From: Protonemura montana
Lineage: Eukaryota > Arthropoda > Insecta > Plecoptera > Nemouridae
Length of the DNA stretch: 64,000 nucleotides
Assembly: GCA_947568835.1 (NCBI GenBank)
Contig: OX387611.1
Location: 7,816,001-7,880,000 of the forward strand
Reading direction: 5' to 3'
Positions within the stretch are counted from its first letter, which is position 1. The number at the start of each line of letters is the position of its first letter. The notes under the pieces are model-generated. The model saw nothing but the letters and a program-made list of their open reading frames with translations. It searched no databases and had not been told where the DNA came from. Made by a program: the position numbers and the translations under genes. This document shows, one piece after another, positions 33,750 through 44,001 of this stretch.

Positions 33750-33850
33750 AGTGAAGTTAAAATAAATATTTATCAAGGCAACATTTGTGGAAGTGCCGAG
33801 TACGCTCTGCGGGCTGCGTTCAGGGACTTAATTTTAAAATATGCCAGAAT
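33750..33850 (+). repeat. Segment shared with OR-D 3' flank
   Basis: GTGGAAGTGCCGAGTACGCT and GGCTGCGTTCAGGGACTTA match 41270-41340 just after the OR-D stop (GTGGAAGTGCCAAGTACGTT). One frame reads INIYxxNIxGSAxYxxRxAFR in both. Origin unknown. Confidence 0.5.
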
Positions 33851-34760
33851 TTATGCCGTTTTTGACTGCAGGGAAAATACACTTATACATGACATTTTGC
33901 TTAAATGCGTTGCTCATTTGCATGGTGGTAGTGTTCATTTTAGATATAGACTTTTTAAAACTGGATTTTGAATGCTGAGTGAAGAACAACTAGATTTCCC
34001 AACGTTTCGTAACTTGTACTAGTTACTTTAACAAAGGTGAGAAATTGGTTATTAAAAAACGACAATTTTTTGGGTATTTTTTTTAAATTACAATTTTTTT
34101 TTTTTTTAATTAATTAACCCTGATTATTTTAGTTAGATGCACTTAGGATGCTTTGACGAGGTAATTGTTATAATTTATTGGTAGTTCTTTTTTTACTGGA
34201 AAATTTCCAATACTGCTTTTACCCTTGATAAAGTAACAGGTACAAGTTAGCATATTTTGGAAAACTTCTTTCTACTTCACTTGGCATTCAAAAATCACTG
34301 TGCATTTTTTTACATTATTGCTAAGGTTAGAAAAAGTAGACATGTGTCTAAAAACCATTATAGTGTTGAGTTTGATTTGTTGGCTGGCTGCATATTAAAA
34401 AGCAGAAGAGAAACCTATATTAATGACATGCTACATTTTTAAATTAGTGAAGTATCACAGAAACTCATATTAGAAACTCAAAAATGCCTAGATATCTTTA
34501 AAAAAATCTTATAGAAAAAAAAAAAAATCAAACTCGCGGTGCAACTAACTAAAATTGTTGTCTTAATAATATTTAATTGGGAAAAATACAAAAAAAAAAA
34601 ACGGAGAAATACGATTTTTAATGATGGAATAAAATCGTGTTTTTATATGGAAATGAAAAAATTTCAAAAGTTATAGAAATTTCAAACAGAACACTGTAGA
34701 ATGGCCAAAAAACCTATGTAGGAAATTGTTTTCTTTTTGTCTGAAAATGATCAATTGGAA

Positions 34761-34917
34761 AAAAGAAAAACTATTTGAACTGGTTAGCTAGCTACTATTA
34801 AGCTAGCTACTAAATTTAGTAGCCCTTTACTTAGCATTCAAAACCCAGTTCAAATAGTTTTTCTAAAAACTAGTGCTAAGGATAAATCAAGTAGAAATGA
34901 GTCTAAAAACCACCATA
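34761..34917. mobile_element. Compact copy of the 3.3-kb fold-back MITE
   Basis: Arms AAAAACTATTTGAACTGG and CCAGTTCAAATAGTTTTT enclose a short GCTAGCTACTA palindrome; the right arm continues into GATAAATCAAGTAGAAATGA, the complement of the 3.3-kb left arm. Confidence 0.75.
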
Positions 34918-36924
34918 AACGATTAATTGGAAAATTTGTAAGGTAATAAAAAAAAACATTTTTATTATTTTCAGTTATTAAGTAAAAAAAAATATTTTTT
35001 AAATAAGTATATAATATATAATGTGACTTTCAGCCGTTTAAAATCTATGTGATGCACTAGCAACTGTTAGAACTAGCACCAAGCTCACTTAAATAAAGAG
35101 TTTCACATACAAAAGTGTATTGTATTAAATTATTAAATTAATTCTGCGGTCACCACACTCAAACAATAAAAAATATCATACAAAAATAATATCGTGTGAT
35201 GCCTGTGAACTCGTTAAAAATTTCTATCGTTCCATTTACGAAAAAAAAAATGTATCTCATCAAATATTCATCGATTGCTGGGTCGATATTCATCGACACT
35301 CATGCTAATGTAACCAGAACTTTCATTTGAAAAAGTTTTTTTACAAAAAAAAAAAATAATGCATGTCATTATTATTGGGTAAAAATTCGACCATCAGCTA
35401 GGCGTCCGTATTTATTTTTATCGACTCTTGCTTTTGAAACAAGACTCAATTGTCATTTTGTACTGCTTTGGAATAAGTAGGGATACGAATTTTGTCTCCA
35501 TTCGTCCAACGTTAAGTCAAAATGGCGCCAAGTTTTTGGACCAAGCTCACAGAAATAGTGGCCGTCAGCTGGAAAAAGACGGAAGAAAACTTGGGGCATA
35601 GTATCCGATATATTTTAATGCAACTTGGTGAGTTGGTGTATCCAGTTCAATGCCTAAAATATACCTACTTGCATGGTAGGATATCAATTAACTTTGCCTT
35701 GAGCGCTATCCTAACCATGGCTAAAATATGCCATTTAAGGGGTTCATTTTGGCAAGTGGTCTAGGCTATCAAATATATATTAACCACTTGCCAAAATGTT
35801 TAAATGTTAAAATGTTCCGGCTAGTTAGCTGGAAGTGTAATCCTTTGTCTTACAGCATACCAGATTTCTAGAAATCGAACTTTAAACAGACGGTAAGAAA
35901 AAGTTTAAAAACATTGGTCTACAATAAAGTTAGTTTAATTAGGTAATCCCTTCAGGTTTCAACCTCTTTCCTGATCAGAACTCGACATGAGTGTGACCGT
36001 CTACCAAATTCTTTCACAGGATGTTTGCGGCCTCAAGAAAATCAAGATAACGGATTTCTCCACTTTCGCTACTGGCTGCCACACATCTCCTTCATCTTTT
36101 CGATGTTTGTTTCTTTGGTCTTGAGTCCAGTCAGCATCTACCAGTTCAGAGATATGGATGTCATCAAAATAATGGAGCCTATAGCAGCAATGTTCATCCT
36201 TTGGTCGTTTGTTGTCAATATAGGAAGTTTTCTGTACAGACAAGAAACTTTCAAAGTTGTTATGAAAATCTTTAAGGAAATGAAAGCTTTTGATAGCGAA
36301 AAAAATAATCGTTCTCCCAGCCTTGATTTTCAACTGAAATGGCTGTCAAAGTTAGCAAAACGCTATTTTATCGCGTTGGTTCTGGTGTCGCTTCCATCAT
36401 TGCTCGTTGGGTATCCGATGTATGCTTTTCAAAAACGTGATCTTGCATTCAGGTGAGTGTTTCAGATTGTGTTTTGGATTTCAGTGGCCATGTAAACCGT
36501 TTGTTAAGCGATAGAACTAGAGCCGCACGAATTAAAATCGCTCGAATACTTAAAATCTTTCAATTAATTTGGTGAGATAGATTTCTTCCAATACTCACTT
36601 ACGAAATTTAACGCCGGTCTTCACGTTTGCAAACATTAATATTGGCTCAACAGGCACGGCCTTCTGCTTAAGAAATAAGTGTACTTGCCGATTGTATATC
36701 TGAAACCTCTAGAACTGAACTGTGCTCTGTCACTCTGATTCCAGTTAGTTGGATTTTCATTGGTAGTTATTCGTAATATTTTGAAGAATTAATCTGTGCA
36801 AAAAGTTTTTAATTTTAAGTTAGAGTTACCCGAGATCTAAAAAGTACAGATGCTGTTAATTACCAGCAAACTCTCACTGATTGCGTATTCGACTGGCTGC
36901 CCCTTATGTGTACTGGGAGCGATC

Positions 36925-37327
36925 TGGGTGTTCGACTGGGCATGTGACTCTGCCTCAGTGCAACTTTCACATGTTCGACTGGGCATGTGACTCTGTCCCA
37001 GTGCAACTTTCACGTGTTCGACTGGGCATGTGACTCTGCCTCAGCCCAACTTTCACGTGTTCGACTGGGCATGTGACTCTGCCCCAGTGCAACTTTCACG
37101 TGTTCGACTGGGCATGTGACTCTGCCCCAGTGCAACTTACACGTGTTCGACTGGGCAAGTGACTCTGTCCCAGTGCAACTTTCACGTGTTCGACTGGGCA
37201 TGTGACTCTGCCTCAGCCCAACTTTCACGTGTTTGACTGGGCATGTGACTCTGCCCCAGTGCAACTTTCACGTGTTCGACTGGGCATGTGACTCTGCCCC
37301 AGTGCAACTTTCACGTGTTCAACTGCC
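36925..37327 (-). repeat. 43-bp minisatellite array 4, inverted (OR-D intron 2)
   Basis: About nine copies in reverse orientation relative to the gene (TTCACGTGTTCGACTGGGCA), with the same tail (GGGAGCGATCTGGGTGTTCG) now at the left and TCACTCCCGGTGCA at the right. Confidence 0.95.
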
Positions 37328-37414
37328 AGAAATGTTCGCTCTCGGGTCACTCCCGGTGCACTTTTATTTCTCCGAAAACTTCGACGTTGCAATTGGAAAA
37401 AAATTTAGTACACC

Positions 37415-37540
37415 GACAGCTAGCGATCACGTGTTTGGGTGGGAGCGCTCTCGCTCGGAGCTGGTGCAAACCCGGTGACGGAGAATGACGTCATCTGGCA
37501 AGTTTCAAACCCGCCCTGGTGCAGGCCAGTCGAAAACGCG
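37415..37540 (+). repeat. Dispersed repeat with CRE-like site in OR-D intron 2
   Basis: GCTAGCGATCACGTGTTTGG ... AATGACGTCATCTGG ... GGCCAGTCGAAAACG, the partner of 27955-28080. It abuts array 4 and ends about 65 bases before exon 3. Confidence 0.65.
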
Positions 37541-38750
37541 ATTTGTACCCGTTAGCAGTTGTTGTAAATTAAATATCGGTTTGTTTCAATAACCTTCTTT
37601 GTTTCAGATATTGGTTTCCTTACGATTTTCAAACGTCTCCTTACTTTGAAATCACATTAGCAATTATTGTTTTAAACATAGCGTTTGGTGCTTCAATATG
37701 TTTTTTGACCAACTCTTTAATATTTGCTCTTCTCTCTGAAACAATTGGCCAGTTTTACGTGCTAAACGTCAATTTCAAGCAATGCATCAAGAAAAGAGAG
37801 GAGGATCAAGGCAAGGAACCGAGTTCAACAACCTATCTAACACAATTTAGTAACATATCAGTTACTCAGAACGAATTTAAGAATTCTGTGAATGACGGAA
37901 ATAATTTTCAAAGATTAAAAAATCCTGGCATTTTAGGATTGCAGGAATGTAATTTTTCAGATGAAACCAGAGACCAGCAAGAAATACACGAGAACTCTGT
38001 CAGTTTGCGAAAATGCATACAACATCATCATGCCGTTATCAGGTAGGTAGACTCTTAGAGTAGATAACCTACCAAGAAATCAAGATATTTTTATGTCGAG
38101 GTCTAAACATCCTGAAAAGGAATAAAAAGTGTGCTATAATTCTTAACTAGTAACTACTAGTTACGGTTTTTTAGACTAATGTCTTCCCTACCTAACCTTT
38201 TGGGACAAGTTTGGAAAATAACTATTTACAATTGGGTTTTTGAATACTAATTAAAAACAATGTATTTTGCACATTGCCCACATGCACACAGTCGAAGATG
38301 TATTTTTTAGATCTCATATCTCATCAATACCTTAGAATAAACAAAACAATATATATTTGCGAGTTTCAAAGCCGTTAAATCATGAAAACCAAAATATCCT
38401 GTATCCACGTAGAAAGACTCTGTACACGACGTCTGAAATAAATAAATGTGCTTTCAAATATTTTGTACTATTGTAAAGTAGAACAGGGCTGAAGCATGTC
38501 ACTCAAAACGCTTATCACGCATCGCATTAGTACTTGAATATAGCTTGTTTTTTTAAATAATGCTTGTAACTTACGATCGGCTCACATAAATGGTTATTCA
38601 GGTTCATGACGGCGTTTGACGACGCGTTCCATCTGATCTTGGTGCAATCCTACATCTGCAGCGTTGCGCCTTGCGTTCTGGGCGTAGTTGCAATCACACA
38701 TGTAAGAAATATAAAATCCATCTTATCTAATTTTGTTGTTACCTCTTGCC

Positions 38751-39330
38751 CAGTTGCCCAGTTGAACACGTGAAAGTTGCACTGGGACAGAGTCACATGC
38801 CCAGTCGAACACGTGAAAGTTGCACTGGGACAGAGTCACATGCCCAGTCGAACACGTGAAAGTTGCACTGGGACAGAGTCACATGCCCAGTCGAACACGT
38901 GAAAGTTGCACTGGGGCAGAGTCACATGCCCAGTCGAATACATGAAAGTTGCACTGGGGCAGAGTCACATGCCCAGTCGAACACGTGAAAGTTGCACTGG
39001 GGCAGAGTCACATGCCCAGTCGAACACGTGAAAGTTACACTGGGGCAGAGTCACATGTCCAGTCGAACACGTGAAAGTTACACTGGGACAGAGTCACATG
39101 CCCAGTCAAACACGTGAAAGTTGCACTGGGGCAGAGTCACATGCCGAGTCGAACACGTGAAAGTTGCACTGGGACGAAGTCACATGCCCAGTCAAACACG
39201 TGAAAGTTGAACTGGGGCAGAGTCACATGCCCAGTCGAACACGTGAAAGTTGCACTGGGACAGAGTCACATGCCCAGTCAAACACGTGAAAGTTGAACTG
39301 GGGCAGAGTCACATACTCAGTCGAATACGC
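38751..39330 (+). repeat. 43-bp minisatellite array 5 (OR-D intron 4)
   Basis: About 13 copies, the longest array of the family here, with more internal variants (GAACTGGGGC, GTTACACTGG) than array 2. Confidence 0.95.
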
Positions 39331-41194
39331 AATTAGTTTCTTACCAGCTGTGCTTGTATACACAATCTTATACATATTTCAGATTTCGTGCAACATTGAG
39401 TTTCATTTTAATTTATGGACTTGATAAAAAAAAGGCTTTTTTTACGACGGTATTAAAAATGTCTATGCAAAGTCAGAGAAAAGTTTTTTTTCCAGGCATC
39501 CGAGTATGATAGCAGATTGTTTATCTTCACTGGTCTTGTCATTTTACAATTGATAAACTAAGTGATATTTTGTTGGCTAGGAGAGCAGATCAACGAACAA
39601 GTGAGTAACCTTACAGTCAGTTTAACAAGTCAAGATAAAAAGATTTTTCACAGTGATAGAAAAAAAGAGAAGTTGCCTGACTGGCTGTGACCATAGATAT
39701 TTGATTTCAATTACTGATGCAGTCAACATTTAAGGAACTCTGATATCTGGAGTAGAAAAAAAAAACAATTTTCTTGGTGTCTTATAACTGTTCGATAATT
39801 AGCATTTTTCGAGTTCTGGATTTCAACCTTTTTTTAAATATTGTTATAGTGACTTTTTAGCTTATAAAGTGTTTACAAAAGTTGCGCTGGCATGGGTAAG
39901 CGTAAGCGTGTGTTAAACCTTTATCCTAGTAGCACAATTAATTAACAGATACAACGACGCCTTGAGTTTTTAACCATTTGAGCCATCCAAGTCAGGCTTT
40001 GAGTGTCACCTTATGAGTCCTCAAGGTTTCATACCAAAGTCAAGTTCGCTGTTACCTAAAATTAATTCTATCCCTGATCCGGTTCCTTATTCCGAATTCT
40101 AGTCTCAATATGCACACCTTTCAAAATAGGTATTCTAAAAACGGACGACAGCTTAATCATAACTAACGAATTAACTATGGCTTGTAAAAACAACAGAAAT
40201 GAGTACCCGACCGGCAATTGGGAGGTCCAGTCTAGCTTCCTATCCAAATAAAAATTGGTTTCAAATCTTGGCATACCTCAAAATGCTTTAAATATTGACC
40301 CGTGTCTTGTTCCATAAGATAATTTTTCAAATTTTTTTTTTTTTAATTCTATTTAATTTGCAGCACGATTTACTCCGAGAGGCTGTGTTCGGCTGCGACT
40401 GGCTGCGCGCGTCTGACAGTTTCAAACGGTCTATGCGCATTATTATGTCTCGCACCAACCGGCCGTTGATAATTCGCATTGCTGGTTTTATTCCGTTGAA
40501 TTTGCAGTCATTTTTACAGGTAACAATTAGGGTTTACCCATAATTGACAAAGCATTACGCTCAAGCACAAGCATAGCACACAAGGTTCTCAAAACTTAGG
40601 AATCATATGGGACTGCACACAATCCACATTAGACGCATTTAACACAAACATGGATTCTAACAATGTTAAAATGTTTTAAATTATCTATGTGTCTAAAACA
40701 CATAAGGTTCGAAGATCTTTTTTTTTTACATATATTTTCTATAGCCAGAAAATAAAACCTTTATTCTTCAGCTTAGGCGCATTGGGGTTTAAGGTTTACA
40801 AGTGTAAACTGGAAAGAAATGTGTTTGATTCGTGATCATTTTGGTAGGCATCAACATTTCAAACAGTCTTGACTCGACTATCTTAGCTGCGTTGCCAACT
40901 CACAAACCTATCCGCACCCCTTCCCACCAGAAACAGGATTGCGTTGCAATGCAAAATATTCGACATCGAAGTCCAATTCATCAATTCAGTATATTTTGAC
41001 TTTGAAAAAAGTGTGAATAAAGACCCTATGCTTAAACTCGATGCACATGTGTTTTGGGATACAAAATACAGTCCAATTATTTCCAAAATTCGACTGTTTA
41101 TCAGATGCACCCTTCTTTCTGTTTACAGGTTTTGCAACTCATCTATTCGTACTACATGTCATTAACAGCAACATTAAAAATCAATCAACATTGA

Positions 41195-43494
41195 ACCTCG
41201 TGAAGATATGAAGATAATGAAGATATTTTTTGTTTTGGTGACGCAGAAATCAATATCTATGACAGCAACATTGGTGGAAGTGCCAAGTACGTTGTGCGGG
41301 ATGCGTTCAGGGGCTTATGTATTTACTAAGTTATTTATTACACATTGCTATATCCTATTGCAACATATAATATTTATATATTTAGTACCTTATATTTTAA
41401 TTTTTGCTCAACACTTGCAACAATACTTCTAAGTCACTATTCAGCCACCGGAGGCCTACAATGTGTACTTGTATCTGCTCCCAAGTTGTAAATCAATAAA
41501 ACTAAAGTAAGACAATCAGGAGATATTTATATTTTATTATTATTTACAACCCACTTATTGAATGCTAAGCCACTTTTAAACCTAGCATTATCTCGTAGTT
41601 ATATCGAGTTAGTGTTTCATTGTGATATGAATTGCCATGTTTAGCCTTTTTTATTTTTGAAATACCTCTTAATTACGCCAACACCTAGGCGTTTCCCGAA
41701 AATGTTGGCCAAACACATACAGCTAATTGCTGTGCATGGCTGCAATAAAAATTGCCTACCACTTTAGGCGTTACTTCTTTCGTGAGAGGTGGATTTTTTT
41801 TCTGTAAAACTGAAGACATCGTCAACATTTTCTTCAGTTTATTTCGTCAATTTGGATGAAAGACTAGTAAAAATTGGTAAGCCGATTATCAGGCAATATC
41901 TAACAATGGAATTTCATTTGCTTTTATAGCTCTCATTTGTGAAACATTTGCAGGAAGTTTTTTGAAGACCATTTTCAGCACGACATTTTTCGAAGAAATT
42001 TAAATTACTAGGGGCCAGATTTACAGAACAGATTTTAAGCTAAAATCTCATTAAATTAAGGCTGAACGTGTTAAATCACCATGAAAACAACACCTGAAAA
42101 CTGTGACTGGCTGATTATCTTCACCCATTATTTATTCAAACTGTGCTTTAGATGAGAATCAAACTTTTGGGCCAACCAATAAAGTCCCCCCTCTACTTTT
42201 AAATTTCACTTCGTTCAACTCCATGTGTTTGTTTCGCTGGCGCCAACGACCCTAAAAACCGGCCAACGAAACGTCGACCTGGGTCATTTTTAGGATCAAA
42301 ATTAAATAAAAACAGAACACAACCTCTGATTGGCTACAGATTTCTATGTCAGAACATCATTGGACAGAAGAACAACAGGAGAAATAATCTTTGTTTCTTA
42401 ATAATGTCATTGTTTAATTAAAAAGCATACATTTAAATTAAATATCTTATCAGAATATCTATTTTTAAAATGGCATCTAGCTAGACACATCCATTACTTT
42501 TATAAGAAAATACATTTTCCATAAGAACAAGTTCAAAAAATTTAGTAATTATTCAGTATTTCTCTTAAAACTTATATCACAGTTTTCTATCTTTTAAAAC
42601 TAGAGGCCATTCAATGTTTAAAAATTGTATTTTTGCCACTGATTTTGCGCCTCAGGCAGTAAAAACATCAGCAGTTCCGTAAGAGCATATCAAATATTAA
42701 ATTGGTTGAATTTATGATGAAATTACTTTGATATTTTATTATAAGTATCCTCTTAAAAATTGGTGCCCAACCGGGGACTCGAACACTGATCTTCTCATAT
42801 CTGCTCTAAAAGCCAGTGAAACTTTCGACATCTGTTTACCCCTTCTCTAAATATCGTTACCTACCCCTAAATAACCATCGCAAAAAAATGAAATTAAGTC
42901 GCTCTACATCATATTGACACACACAAAAAAAACTGCGAACCTGACAAAATTAAATTTTTAAAAACTGAAAGCAAATATATAAAAAAGGCACAGGACCGAC
43001 AAAAAAAACACTTTTCATTTTGCACTGTTCATGCGCAGTAGCCGACCGAACTTGATCACCGTTGAGTGTTAATGTGGGCGCCTTCAATAACCGTTAGGCT
43101 TTTAGCTAACGACCTGTTAAAGATGACGAAAAAATAAAAACATCACTGAAAGCTCAAGTGAAGCTCTCCAGGAAAGTGCATCGCGTACCTCTTTTACTTT
43201 GGGATCACTCCTCTAAGAAAATTAGCCACATGACCATGGCATATTAAGAGGATTTTACTGCATTTAAAAAGATTGACAGATTTCTAATGAGTAGAACCAA
43301 GAGGCTGCTAAATCTCACTGCATCATCTCTCATTATTCTCGGCAGGCGCGTACTCTTTTAATTTGCAGGTAGATTTTTTGTTTTGTTGAAACAATTTGAG
43401 TGTTCTAATTCGTTTCAAACCCCTTAATATTACCAAGGCTAATGTTATCGTTAATGTTACCTGCAGGTCTAGCTGCCAGCCGTCGCCAAGTGAG
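41195..43494. other. Intergenic interval, no gene seen
   Basis: Contains the OR-D 3' flank with a segment shared with 33750 (41240-41340), a tRNA-derived SINE fragment on the minus strand at about 42740-42840 (CAGTGTTCGAGTCCCCGG), and AT-rich sequence without supported coding regions. Confidence 0.5.
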
Positions 43495-43913
43495 GGGCCG
43501 ATTTCACAAACGTCGTTTAGGGGTGATTTTAACTGGTGGAGTAATTTGCTTTATATTTGAATAATTGCAAACCAAGAAATTAAAATTAATTGACCTCCAT
43601 GTGACAGTTTTCTATGTTCTTTCTATGTTCTTTCTATGTTCAAATATTAAGCGGTGATTTGGGTAGAGAGAAAAGAGTGACGGCTGCTAAATAAAATTTA
43701 TTTTATGTGACTGTGTATTATGTGTATTATTTTAAAGCTTCCTGAATCATCACCAAATTCAAAATTAAATTTACACCTTTTTTCTGCGTTTATTATAACA
43801 TTCCCTTTCATGTCTTTGAAAATTTAGGCAAAACGGGGAAAATTAATTTTTGCCTAAAACCTTCCTTAAACGCCGACTAAGCAAGATTTAAACGGCGTCT
43901 GTGAAATCGGCCC
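43495..43913. mobile_element. MITE with GGGCCGATTTCAC terminal inverted repeats
   Basis: Starts GGGCCGATTTCACAAACGTC and ends GACGCCGTTTAAATC-type inverse (AACGGCGTCTGTGAAATCGG then CCC). About 419 bp, no coding capacity, truncated relatives at 32.3 and 25.6 kb. It lies just downstream of the HES-family gene. Confidence 0.75.
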
Positions 43914-44001
43914 ATAATCGTTTTAGCCGATTTCGCTCTTAAATCTCCCTGCAATTCCGATTTATCAAGATTTAAACGTCAACTTCATATTCCCATAAAA
44001 T

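Larger units (their letters stand above)
35522..41194 (+). pseudogene. Odorant receptor gene OR-D: complete exon set with one in-frame stop codon
   Basis: Exons: 35522-35627, 36020-36452, 37608-38042, 38602-38701, 39496-39600, 40364-40519, 41129-41194. Splice sites and phases are all intact and would give 466 residues, but codon 380 is TAA (39559-39561) in TM6. After it the frame continues with family-like IFCWLGEQINEQ. Exons 1, 2, 5, 6 and 7 have the same lengths as in OR-B, so no frameshift has accumulated. Landmarks: MAPSFWTKLTEIVAVSW, RYWFPYDFQTSPYFEIT plus TM4, FMTAFDDAFHLILVQSY plus TM5, HDLLREAVFGCDWLRASDSF, VLQLIYSYYMSL. It is the most divergent receptor here and its intron 3 position differs from OR-B/C. 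Likely a recent pseudogene or null allele; readthrough or a sequencing error are alternatives. AATAAA at 41495. Confidence 0.85.

Noticed and set aside
36001..36333. 110-codon minus-strand ORF
   Set aside because: Antisense of OR-D exon 2, which has clear family features.
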